Below are positions 8,041-15,076 of a stretch of 29,670 nucleotides of DNA, piece by piece. Numbering within the stretch: the first letter of the stretch is position 1; each line of letters begins with the position of its first letter. A program made the translations under genes and the position numbers. The notes beneath the pieces were generated by a model. It saw nothing but the letters and a program-made list of their open reading frames with translations. It did not search any database and was not told where the DNA came from. Source of the stretch: Candidatus Aerophobota bacterium (GTDB taxonomy: Bacteria; Aerophobota; Aerophobia; Aerophobales; B47-G16); contig QMPZ01000005.1 in assembly GCA_003648815.1 (NCBI GenBank), forward strand, positions 1 to 29,670. Reading direction: 5' to 3'.

Positions 8041-8069
8041 TTGACAATTTTCTGCCGTATATTTATACT
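8041..8069 (+). promoter_or_regulatory. Near-consensus sigma70-type promoter
   Basis: TTGACA at 8041-8046 and TATACT at 8064-8069 are separated by exactly 17 bases. Transcription would begin near 8076 and lead into the gene at 8098, giving a leader of about 20 bases. It starts a new unit right after the Nudix gene. Confidence 0.75.
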
Positions 8070-8097
8070 CACATACATAAACACGAGAGGAAGGTAT

Positions 8098-8483
<386 letters not shown>

Positions 8484-8505
8484 GGAAGGAGAAGGGAGGT
8501 TTTAG

Positions 8506-10002
8506 GTGAAGGAAGAAGAGCAGGAAAAATTTCTTCAGAGCTTGATGAAAAATATTCTGGTGGGTATATATCTTCTTCGGGAGGATGGAACGTTGGTCTA
8601 CGTGAATGAGAGATTTGCCGAGATCTTTGGCTACAGCAGCCCAAATCAACTTGTAGGAAAGGAGATGTATTCTGTAGTCCACCCCAGAGATTATGTGAAG
8701 GTCAAGGAAAATATTCGAAGGTGCTTTGGCGGTAAGGCGGGTCTCATTTATTATGAGTTTACCGCTCTCAAGAAAGATGGAACTGAGATAGAGGTGGGAA
8801 TTCAGGGCAGTCTAATGGAGTATGGGGGAAGACCCGCTATTGGAGGTGTACTCGTAGACCTCACCGGATATAAGCGGAAAAGGGAGAGGGCAAGGCATCT
8901 GGATGCGGTGCTTCGGGCTATAAGAAGAATAGATCAGCTTATCGCGAAAGAAAAAGATGAATCCAGGCTCCTTCAAAGGATCTGCAACCTGCTTCTTGAG
9001 GTAGGATCGTATAAAGTGGTCTGGATTGGCTTGATCGATGAGAAAGCTGGACAAATCGTGCCGGTGGCTCAGTCAGGATTTGAAAAGGGCTATCTGGAAT
9101 CGTTGGAAGACTTTTCCATCCTCAGATGGCCTGATGAGGAGGCGATAAGGACGGACAGGCCTTACATAATGGAGAACATCCTTGAGGAGCCTAAATTTAG
9201 CCCCTGGAGGAAAGAGGCGATAAAGGGAGGATACTTATCCTCGATAGCTGTTCCCTTGATCAGCGAGGGAAAGGTATATGGAGCAATTAACGTTTGTTCC
9301 GATCAGAGGGAGTTTTTCGACGAAGAGGAAATTACGCTTCTTGAGGAGGTAAGCTCAGACATCAGCTATGCTTTAAGGGCCCTTCGGCTTGAGAGGGAGC
9401 GAAACAAGCTCCAGAAGAACCTGACTCGCTCCTTTGAGAGTATGGCCCAGACCGTGGTCAAGATGCTCGGGCAAAGGGACCCTTATACTGCTACTCACTC
9501 GAGAAGGGTGGCGGAATTTGCCCGTCTGGTAGCCGAAGAGATGGGATTTAGCAGGAACCGGGTTTACGGAGTCTGGATAGGGGGGATATTACATGATGTG
9601 GGAAAGATTGGAATACCGGAGACCATCCTGGTCAAGCCGGGCAGACTCTCTCCTCAGGAGATGGCTTTAATCCGAACTCATCCTGAAAGGGGATATGAGA
9701 TTCTCAAGGATATGCACTTTCCCTGGCCCGTAGCTGAGATGGCACTGCAACATCATGAGAGGTTAAATGGAACGGGCTATCCCAAGGGAATTAAGGGTGA
9801 GGATATAATACTTGAGGCAAGGATTTTAGCTGTTTGCGATGTCCTGGAAGCGATGTCCTCTCACAGGCCTTATCGCCCCGCTAAAAGTCAAAAAAAGACC
9901 CTTGAGGAAATCGAAAAGGGCAGAGGAACAAAATATGATCCCAAGGTTGTGGATGTAGCTATCAAACTTGTCGAAGAGGGAAAAATTCATCTTTCTCAGT
10001 AA
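8506..10002 (+). CDS. PAS-GAF-HD-GYP cyclic-di-GMP phosphodiesterase
   Basis: Three domains can be read in 498 residues. A PAS sensor occupies about 10-125 (VYVNERFAEIFGYSS, with EYGGRPA and DLTGYKRKR at its end), a GAF domain about 145-290, and an HD-GYP domain about 305-490. The HD-GYP metal and signature residues are complete: H331 (HSRRVAEF), H363-D364 (HDVGKIGIP), HPERGYEIL, H416-H417-E418, and GTGYP at 422-426. It should therefore hydrolyse c-di-GMP. There is no receiver domain or membrane segment, so it senses a cytoplasmic signal. Start is GTG with GGGAGGT spaced 5 bases; an in-frame stop lies immediately before it. The AG microsatellite lies in its leader, and the promoter at 8041 probably drives it. 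Confidence 0.93.
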   Translation: MKEEEQEKFLQSLMKNILVGIYLLREDGTLVYVNERFAEIFGYSSPNQLVGKEMYSVVHPRDYVKVKENIRRCFGGKAGLIYYEFTALKKDGTEIEVGIQGSLMEYGGRPAIGGVLVDLTGYKRKRERARHLDAVLRAIRRIDQLIAKEKDESRLLQRICNLLLEVGSYKVVWIGLIDEKAGQIVPVAQSGFEKGYLESLEDFSILRWPDEEAIRTDRPYIMENILEEPKFSPWRKEAIKGGYLSSIAVPLISEGKVYGAINVCSDQREFFDEEEITLLEEVSSDISYALRALRLERERNKLQKNLTRSFESMAQTVVKMLGQRDPYTATHSRRVAEFARLVAEEMGFSRNRVYGVWIGGILHDVGKIGIPETILVKPGRLSPQEMALIRTHPERGYEILKDMHFPWPVAEMALQHHERLNGTGYPKGIKGEDIILEARILAVCDVLEAMSSHRPYRPAKSQKKTLEEIEKGRGTKYDPKVVDVAIKLVEEGKIHLSQ

Positions 10003-10062
10003 AGAGTTTGAAGTCTTCGGCTTTCTTTGAGGAGAAAAATTAGATGGGAGGGAAGGAATAAG

Positions 10063-10320
10063 ATGGAATTTGAAGAAGAATGGGAGGACTTTGAGGATTT
10101 ATGGGAGAACTTTGGCATAAGAATAGGTCCTTTTGGGATGGGAATATATGGGCCAGCAAGGCGCATAAGGTACTCAAGGACGGACAAATCCCACCTTCTT
10201 AGGATAAAGATAAATCCAAATGTGAAAAAGGAAGAGATCAAGGTAAGGCTGGTAAGACCGGGGTTAATAGAGATTGAATGGCCTCGTAGAAGAAGGGGGG
10301 AGGATATTCCCATCGAGTAA
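10063..10320 (+). CDS. Minimal Hsp20/alpha-crystallin-like protein
   Basis: This 85-residue protein has an acidic, aromatic N-terminus (EEEWEDFEDLWENF) and a C-terminal half that resembles part of an alpha-crystallin domain. HLLRIKINPNVKKEEIKV matches the strand-loop-strand of Hsp20 proteins, GLIEIEWPRRRR resembles the GVLEIxLPK strand, and the tail ends in IPI, like the C-terminal I-x-I motif of small heat-shock proteins. The central strands are missing, so it is about half a normal domain. A full-length Hsp20 is present at 25371-25847. The start is ATG 10063 because GGAAGGA is spaced 5 bases before it; the frame continues back to a TTG at 10027 without a good site. The family call is tentative. 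Confidence 0.6.
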   Translation: MEFEEEWEDFEDLWENFGIRIGPFGMGIYGPARRIRYSRTDKSHLLRIKINPNVKKEEIKVRLVRPGLIEIEWPRRRRGEDIPIE

Positions 10321-10356
10321 GCATTAGCGCATACATAGTTTTTCGGAGAGAAAAGT

Positions 10357-11040
10357 TTGAAATATCTAAGTTTGCATTCCTGGGAAGTTGATCGAAAAGA
10401 GGCGATTGAAATTCAGATAAAGTTAAGGGAAAATATATCCCTGAGGCGGACCTTCGGGAAGATAGAGAAGGTCGCCGGAGCAGATGTCAGCTTCCTTGAA
10501 AAGGAGGCAATAGCGGGTGTGGTGGTTCTCAAGTTTCCTGATTTGGAAATAATAGAAAGACAGTTCTTTATTTGTCCGGTGAAGTTCCCCTATGTTCCAG
10601 GACTTTTAACCTTTCGAGAAGGGCCAGCCTTACTGGGAGCGTTTGAAAAAATAAAAAACGAACCCGATGTCATCCTGTTCGATGGTCAGGGAATTGCTCA
10701 TCCGAGGAGGATGGGAATAGCCACGCACTTAGGGCTATTTTTAGACAGGCCGACCGTTGGCTGTGCCAAGTCTAAGCTACGCGGAGATTATTTGGCCGTA
10801 GGAGAGGAAAAGGGAAACTATAGCCTATTGAGGGAAGGAAAAGAGGTTATAGGAGCGGTAGTGAGGACGAAAAGGGGTGTTAATCCCATCTTTGTCTCTC
10901 CGGGAAACAAAATAGATCTTCCCACCTCCATAAAGGTGGTCCTGGAATGCGCAACCAGATATAGATTACCTGAACCTACTCGGCAGGCTCATCTTTTTGT
11001 CAGTGGGCTTAAAGAAGAACTTGCTCAGATTAAATCTTAG
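10357..11040 (+). CDS. nfi: Endonuclease V (deoxyinosine 3' endonuclease)
   Basis: Endonuclease V nicks DNA one base 3' of deoxyinosine and so starts repair of deaminated adenine, a lesion that grows with temperature. The sequence has all the signature blocks: AGADVSF (metal ligand D43), FPYVPGLLTFREGP (wedge PYVPG and E88), and DGQGIAHPRRMGIATHLG (D109, H115). VGCAKSKL and the C-terminal PTRQAHLF segment also match. The 227-residue length is normal. Start is TTG 10357, with GGAGAG 6 bases before it. It follows the mini-Hsp20 gene by 36 bases and probably ends the transcript begun at 8041; a strong hairpin lies downstream at 11138. Confidence 0.94.
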   Translation: MKYLSLHSWEVDRKEAIEIQIKLRENISLRRTFGKIEKVAGADVSFLEKEAIAGVVVLKFPDLEIIERQFFICPVKFPYVPGLLTFREGPALLGAFEKIKNEPDVILFDGQGIAHPRRMGIATHLGLFLDRPTVGCAKSKLRGDYLAVGEEKGNYSLLREGKEVIGAVVRTKRGVNPIFVSPGNKIDLPTSIKVVLECATRYRLPEPTRQAHLFVSGLKEELAQIKS

Positions 11041-11072
11041 TCAAGACTGGCAAGGAGACAAACATATGGGGG

Positions 11073-11100
11073 TTGCCTTTTTTAAAAAATTTTGTATATT
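11073..11100 (+). promoter_or_regulatory. Possible promoter for speD-bpsA
   Basis: TTGCCT at 11073-11078 and TATATT at 11095-11100 are 16 bases apart in a very AT-rich stretch. It would transcribe through the hairpin at 11138 before speD. The -35 box is imperfect, so this is only a candidate. Confidence 0.35.
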
Positions 11101-11137
11101 ATTAAAGATGTGGTTTTTGATAGGGATTTCTGCTAAA

Positions 11138-11173
11138 AAAGGATTCAAGGGGCTAAAAAGCTCTTGAATCCTT
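11138..11173 (+). terminator. Strong hairpin between nfi and speD
   Basis: AAAGGATTCAAG pairs perfectly with CTTGAATCCTTT (12 bp), and the inner GCT/AGC extends the stem past a small bulge to an A-rich loop. Only a weak T-rich stretch (CCTTTATCTTATT) follows. It may terminate the nfi transcript or be a leader structure for speD. The 11-mer TTATTAAAGAT lies on both sides (11099-11109 and 11178-11188). Confidence 0.45.
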
Positions 11174-11231
11174 TATCTTATTAAAGATATCTGACCAAAT
11201 GCCAGGATAAATAAAAAGAAGGAGGGGAAAA

Positions 11232-11639
11232 ATGATCAGAAGACGCGATAATTTTGGAATTCATATAGTTTCTGATCTTTACGGATGTGATCCGGAAAAA
11301 CTGGATAATATAAAGGAAATCAAGAAAATTATTGAGACGGCAATAGAAAAGGCTAATTTGACCAAGATAAAATCCCATTTTCATCAATTTGAGCCTTATG
11401 GAGTGACTGGATTTGCTCTGCTTTCTGAATCCCACATAGCGGTTCACACCTGGCCTGAATATGGATACGTCTCTCTTGACGTGTATAGCTGTGGAACTCC
11501 CGATAGTTCATTTTCCGCTCATAAGAGGATTGTAGACTTCTTCAAACCCAGCAAGGTTTCTACCAATATCTTTAAGAGGGGGAAACTTGATGAATCGTAC
11601 AGCAAGACAAATATTGAGACAGTTAGTCAAAGGGCCTAA
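11232..11639 (+). CDS. speD: S-adenosylmethionine decarboxylase proenzyme
   Basis: SpeD makes decarboxylated AdoMet, the aminopropyl donor for polyamine synthesis. It is the short bacterial/archaeal class 1B form. The self-cleavage site is SE|SHIAVHTWPE, where Ser67 becomes the pyruvoyl group after cutting at Glu66-Ser67. H72 and C87 (DVYSCG) are the expected processing and catalytic residues. F-H-x-F with PYGVTG precedes the site as usual. Length is 135 residues; the last 20 or so beyond the RG motif vary in the family. AGGAGGGG lies 5 bases before the ATG. It overlaps bpsA by 50 bases, so the dcAdoMet producer and a user are coupled. Its other user, SpeE, is at 25884. Confidence 0.96.
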   Translation: MIRRRDNFGIHIVSDLYGCDPEKLDNIKEIKKIIETAIEKANLTKIKSHFHQFEPYGVTGFALLSESHIAVHTWPEYGYVSLDVYSCGTPDSSFSAHKRIVDFFKPSKVSTNIFKRGKLDESYSKTNIETVSQRA

Positions 11640-12609
11640 GGGCTTCTGGCATCTGATTAGGCATCAGGATTCATCCATCAGAGAGTTCATAGATACGCTG
11701 AGGGATCTTGAGGACTCGAAAACGATAAAGAGGGAGGGGTCTGTATTTAAGCTGAATACGAAGAACTTAATAGCGGAGCCCTATCGAGATTTTGGATGTG
11801 AGGTAGGCGAAGGCAAATTTAATCTTAGCGAAGATTTTATGCATCTCAAGGAGCGATTTGGGGAGGTGGTAAGGGAAAGGCCCCTCCCCAGGGAGGATTA
11901 TGATCAAGGTTTTATGAGAAAAGAGGATACGGTAAAAAGAGCTGTCTTTATGTATGAGAGGGGAGATGTAGAGGGAAAAGATATATTTATCTTAGGTGAT
12001 GACGATCTTTTGTCCATTGCCCTTGGACTAATGAAGCTGGCCAGGTCAATAACTGTGGTGGAAGCGGACAGGAGAATAGTAAGGTTTATAACTGCCAAAG
12101 CAAAGGAACTTAATCTCCAGAATGTCCAGGCCATTGAATATAATGCCCTAAATGATCTTCCACCTGACCTATATGGCCGTTACCATACATTTGTGAGCGA
12201 CCCTGTAGAGACCTGGCTGGGATTCAAAGTCTTTGTAGGAAGATGTATTCAGGCTCTAAAAGGCAAAGGCTGTAGTGGATACTTTGGACTGACCCACCTT
12301 GAGGCCTCCCTCAAAAAGTGGTATGAATTTGAAAAATTCCTTATGGACTGTAGTTTTGTGATCACCGATATTTTAAGAGATTTCAATTTTTATCCAGAAG
12401 ATGAGAACAAATGGCAAAAATTTTATGAGAGCTACAGGCTTTGCAAAGAAGTCCCCGATGTCGGATTACCAGAAATTGACTGGTATAGATCCTCCTTTAT
12501 CAGGATAGAGGCTGTTGACAGCATTAACTACCCTAAGCTTCCCCCATCTCTTTCCCCGCAGCAACTTTACTTCGACGAGGAGACGTGGGCCACCCCGGGT
12601 GCAAAGTAA
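11590..12609 (+). CDS. bpsA: N4-bis(aminopropyl)spermidine synthase (branched-chain polyamine synthase, DUF43)
   Basis: BpsA adds two aminopropyl groups from decarboxylated AdoMet to the central nitrogen of spermidine, giving quaternary branched polyamines that stabilise nucleic acids in hyperthermophiles. The N-terminal 60 residues look like a winged helix (TARQILRQLVKGPKGFWHLIRH). The methyltransferase-like fold has the diagnostic GDDDLLSIAL at about 136-145, an acidic VVEADRR ribose-binding turn, and DPVET at about 204-208. The C-terminal PQQLYFDEETWATPG is also typical. Start: ATG 11590, with AGAGGGGG spaced 7 bases; TTG 11587 is the alternative. It overlaps the end of speD by 50 bases. 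The family is nearly restricted to thermophilic archaea and bacteria and is the best marker here for a hot lifestyle. Confidence 0.92.
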   Translation: MNRTARQILRQLVKGPKGFWHLIRHQDSSIREFIDTLRDLEDSKTIKREGSVFKLNTKNLIAEPYRDFGCEVGEGKFNLSEDFMHLKERFGEVVRERPLPREDYDQGFMRKEDTVKRAVFMYERGDVEGKDIFILGDDDLLSIALGLMKLARSITVVEADRRIVRFITAKAKELNLQNVQAIEYNALNDLPPDLYGRYHTFVSDPVETWLGFKVFVGRCIQALKGKGCSGYFGLTHLEASLKKWYEFEKFLMDCSFVITDILRDFNFYPEDENKWQKFYESYRLCKEVPDVGLPEIDWYRSSFIRIEAVDSINYPKLPPSLSPQQLYFDEETWATPGAK

Positions 12610-12703
12610 AAGTTTTAGCTTCGATGCCTTTCTCCATTACTTTTTAGCTCATAGAAATTTCCAGGTTTGATTATCATCTTTTCATTTTATCCTATCCTTC
12701 TTA

Positions 12704-12889
12704 ATGGAAAGGCATAAATATGCGGCCTGCCACCTGCTCATCGCCAAGGATGCTATAGCCGAGGGACTTGCAGAGCTTGTGGACATGGGCTGGCTAACGG
12801 AGAAGGAGGCGATAAAGGTGGCAGTGGACCGGTTATTTAACAATTCGAATGAATGGTATGGACTTGGCTTTGATCGCCTCGAGGTGTGA
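12704..12889 (+). CDS. Small hypothetical ORF
   Basis: This is a 61-residue frame I do not recognise. It reads as amphipathic helices (LLIAKDAIAEGLAELVDMGWL, split here as LLIAKDAIAEGLAEL then VDMGWLTEKEAIKVAVDRLF). The C-terminus is polar and aromatic (NEWYGLGF). There is one cysteine and one histidine pair near the N-terminus. The ATG has no good ribosome site. The stop TGA lies within the ribosome site of the next gene, so the two would be coupled. Base use is like its neighbours. It may be a real small protein or the remnant of a longer one, since the open frame extends 11 codons upstream without a start. Confidence 0.5.
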   Translation: MERHKYAACHLLIAKDAIAEGLAELVDMGWLTEKEAIKVAVDRLFNNSNEWYGLGFDRLEV

Positions 12890-12893
12890 GAAA

Positions 12894-13553
12894 ATGACCG
12901 TAAAAAAGCTTATAGTTGGACCGATGGAGGCTAACTGTTACATATTGGCAGATGAGAAGACCAGAAGAGCCATTATAATTGATCCCGGCGACGAGGCAGA
13001 GAAAATACTTCGGAAGGTTAACGCCGAGGAGCTCGAAATTATCTACATCGTAAATACTCACGCTCATATAGACCATATAGGAGCCAACGACATAATAAGG
13101 AAGGAGACCGGTGCCTGTCTTCTCATTCATTCAGCTGATGCTCCTTTTCTGAAAGATCCGGAGATGAATTTATCCATAATGATAGATAAAAAGAGGAAGT
13201 TTTCATCTCCTACCAGGATGCTTGAGGAGGGAGATCAAATACAGGTGGATGGAATTAGCCTGAGGGTCCTTCATACCCCCGGACATACCCCGGGAAGCAT
13301 TTGTCTTCATGTAAAGGATAAGCTTTTTACGGGGGATACTCTTTTTGCAGGTTCAGTGGGAAGGACTGACCTGCCAGGGGGAAATCTCCTCGATCTGGAG
13401 AACTCCATCAAAGAAAAACTTTTAGTATTTTCCGATGAGGTGATAGTTTACCCAGGGCATGGTCCCCAGACCACCATAGGGAAAGAAAAACAGGACAGTC
13501 CCTTTGTAAGGACGCTGATGACGAAAAGGAACTTCCATATGGAAGAAGGCTGA
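12894..13553 (+). CDS. MBL-fold metallo-hydrolase (glyoxalase II-like)
   Basis: This is a 219-residue zinc hydrolase of the metallo-beta-lactamase superfamily. The metal ligands are in the expected places: THAHIDHIG (HxHxDH, about residues 56-62), HTPGHTPGS (second histidine), FTGDTLF (bridging Asp) and YPGHGPQT (last histidine). The short form, starting LIVGPMEANCYIL, resembles the bacterial hydroxyacylglutathione-hydrolase-like group whose substrate is often unknown; no persulfide dioxygenase features are evident. The start is ATG 12894 because GAGGTG is spaced 7 bases before it; an in-frame ATG at 12849 would overlap the small ORF more and has a poorer site. DUF123 follows 5 bases after the stop. 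Confidence 0.88.
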   Translation: MTVKKLIVGPMEANCYILADEKTRRAIIIDPGDEAEKILRKVNAEELEIIYIVNTHAHIDHIGANDIIRKETGACLLIHSADAPFLKDPEMNLSIMIDKKRKFSSPTRMLEEGDQIQVDGISLRVLHTPGHTPGSICLHVKDKLFTGDTLFAGSVGRTDLPGGNLLDLENSIKEKLLVFSDEVIVYPGHGPQTTIGKEKQDSPFVRTLMTKRNFHMEEG

Positions 13554-13558
13554 AAAAG

Positions 13559-13969
13559 ATGGGAGCTGAGAAGAGGATCAAACAGGCAAAGGGTGTATAT
13601 GCCCTGTTTATCTTGATTAAAAAGGATATTTCGGTCAAAGTCGGCGCCTTAGGAGTGATTAAGTTCCGCAAGGGAAGTTATGTATATATCGGCTCCGCTC
13701 AAAAAGGAATTAAAGGCAGAATAATGAGACACATGAGGAGGAAAAAGAAGAAGTTCTGGCATATAGATTACTTGCTCGCACAAAGGCCTGTAGAGATTGA
13801 AAAGATTATCTGCAAAGAGGCAAAAAAGGAGGAAGAGTGCAAACTCGCCCGAGCTCTGACCAAGTTCGGGGAACCTATCAGGGGATTTGGATGTTCCGAC
13901 TGCTACTGTGAGAGTCATCTCTTCAGGATAAAGGAGCAGTATGTAAGTGGAGGGATAGATGTTTTTTAA
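13559..13969 (+). CDS. DUF123 (GIY-YIG-like) protein
   Basis: The 136-residue sequence matches the DUF123/COG1833 family, a divergent GIY-YIG fold found mainly in archaea and thermophilic bacteria. Seen are GVYAL and GSYVYIGSA (the GIY and YIG strands), RIMRHMRRKKKKFWHIDYLL, and a C-terminal FGCSDCYCESHLF. That last block holds three cysteines and a histidine and may bind metal. In some archaea this domain is fused to endonuclease III, so a DNA repair link is suspected, but no activity is established here. AAGAAGG lies about 9 bases before the ATG. It overlaps marC by 11 bases. Its neighbours do not reveal its role. Confidence 0.88.
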   Translation: MGAEKRIKQAKGVYALFILIKKDISVKVGALGVIKFRKGSYVYIGSAQKGIKGRIMRHMRRKKKKFWHIDYLLAQRPVEIEKIICKEAKKEEECKLARALTKFGEPIRGFGCSDCYCESHLFRIKEQYVSGGIDVF

Positions 13970-14540
13970 TTCCTTCATTCTTTCCTTCATCCCCGTGTTT
14001 GTGGCTGTGGATGCCTTCGGAGTTCTCCCCATATTCATTTCTTTAACTGAAGGAATGAAAAAGAAGGAAAGGGTGAGGGTGGTTAGACAGTCAGTCCTTA
14101 CCGCTTTGATCATCGCCATCGCCTTTATCTTTGTGGGAAAGGCCATTTTCTTAATCTTGGGAGTCACCGTCCAGGACTTCATGATTGCCGGAGGGACGGT
14201 TTTATTTATCCTGTCCGTAGTTGACCTTTTGTTTCCTACAAAACAGCGAAGGACCTCCACTATAGGTGTGGTACCTTTGGGGATGCCCCTGATTGCCGGA
14301 CCGGCGGTGCTCACCACCTCCTTGGTGTCCGTCGATGCCTTTGGAGTTGTGCCCACCTTGCTTTCCGTAATCCTGAACATCCTCCTGGCAGGATTTGTCT
14401 TTTTCTCCTCGGATTTTCTAATGAAAATTCTGGGAACTGCGGGTTCCAGAGGTATCTCCAAGGTATCCAGTCTTCTTCTCGCTGCCATCGGGGTGATGAT
14501 GGTGAGAAGGGGAATAATGCAGATACTAAGCGGTATTTGA
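13959..14540 (+). CDS. MarC-family integral membrane protein
   Basis: This 193-residue protein has six hydrophobic segments and the internal repeat of the MarC/UPF0056 family. SFIPVFVAVDAFGVLPIFISLT in the first half (here FIPVFVAVDAFGVLP) is mirrored by LVSVDAFGVVPTLLS in the second. IAGGTVLFILSVVDLL and PLGMPLIAGPAVLTT are the other signature segments. Some members are called amino acid (NAAT) transporters; the old link to multiple antibiotic resistance is not supported. Start ATG 13959 has GGAGGG 4 bases before it, and it overlaps the DUF123 stop by 11 bases. The adenosine-specific kinase follows after 27 bases. Confidence 0.92.
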   Translation: MFFNSFILSFIPVFVAVDAFGVLPIFISLTEGMKKKERVRVVRQSVLTALIIAIAFIFVGKAIFLILGVTVQDFMIAGGTVLFILSVVDLLFPTKQRRTSTIGVVPLGMPLIAGPAVLTTSLVSVDAFGVVPTLLSVILNILLAGFVFFSSDFLMKILGTAGSRGISKVSSLLLAAIGVMMVRRGIMQILSGI

Positions 14541-14567
14541 TATATAAGCTTAGAGGAGGACAAGAAG

Positions 14568-15050
14568 ATGGAATTTAAAACGGTCAAGATGGAAATTCCT
14601 GAAGGTGCTAACATCATCATTGGACAGACTCATTTCATCAAGACAGCAGAGGACCTTTACGAGGTGATGATAAATTCTGTACCCGGAATAAAGTTTGGTC
14701 TTGCCTTCTGCGAGGCATCAGGTCCCTGTCTGATAAGAGCGGAGGGAAATGATGAGCAGATGAAGGCAACTGCTATCAAAAATGCCCATCTTTTGAGCGC
14801 TGGACATACCTTTGTCGTTTTACTCAAAGGTGCCTTCCCCATAAATGTGCTTAATGAGGTCAAAAACTGCAGGGAGGTCTGTCGTATATTCTGTGCCACT
14901 GCAAATCCGGTTGAGGTGGTGATAGCTGAGACAGAACAGGGAAGAGGAGTTGTGGGAGTCATCGATGGATTTCGACCCAAGGGAGTGGAGAAGGAGGAGG
15001 ATGTAAAAATACGCAGGGAATTCCTGAGAAGAATAGGATACAAGCTATAA
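14568..15050 (+). CDS. Adenosine-specific kinase (DUF355 family)
   Basis: The 160-residue sequence fits the DUF355 family, described as adenosine-specific kinase from hyperthermophilic archaea and found also in thermophilic bacteria. Conserved blocks include ANIIIGQTHFIKTAEDLYE, GIKFGLAFCEASGPCLIR, NAHLLSAGHTFVVLL, CRIFCATANPVEV, and GRGVVGVIDGF. It is not a P-loop or ribokinase fold; the function comes from the family and I have not verified it. The ATG has AGAGGAGG about 9 bases upstream. It sits between marC and a diguanylate cyclase with short gaps, in one co-directional run. It is another archaeal-flavoured family in this section. Confidence 0.88.
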   Translation: MEFKTVKMEIPEGANIIIGQTHFIKTAEDLYEVMINSVPGIKFGLAFCEASGPCLIRAEGNDEQMKATAIKNAHLLSAGHTFVVLLKGAFPINVLNEVKNCREVCRIFCATANPVEVVIAETEQGRGVVGVIDGFRPKGVEKEEDVKIRREFLRRIGYKL

Positions 15051-15076
15051 GGGGTAAAGTTTAAGAGGAAGAGGGG

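Noticed and set aside
11041..11231. S-adenosylmethionine riboswitch in front of speD
   Set aside because: Only one long simple hairpin is present; the conserved multi-helix cores of SAM riboswitches are not seen.
13649..14620. 323-residue minus-strand ORF opposite DUF123 and marC
   Set aside because: It is the antisense image of two recognised plus-strand genes; the translation shows no motif and no ribosome site.
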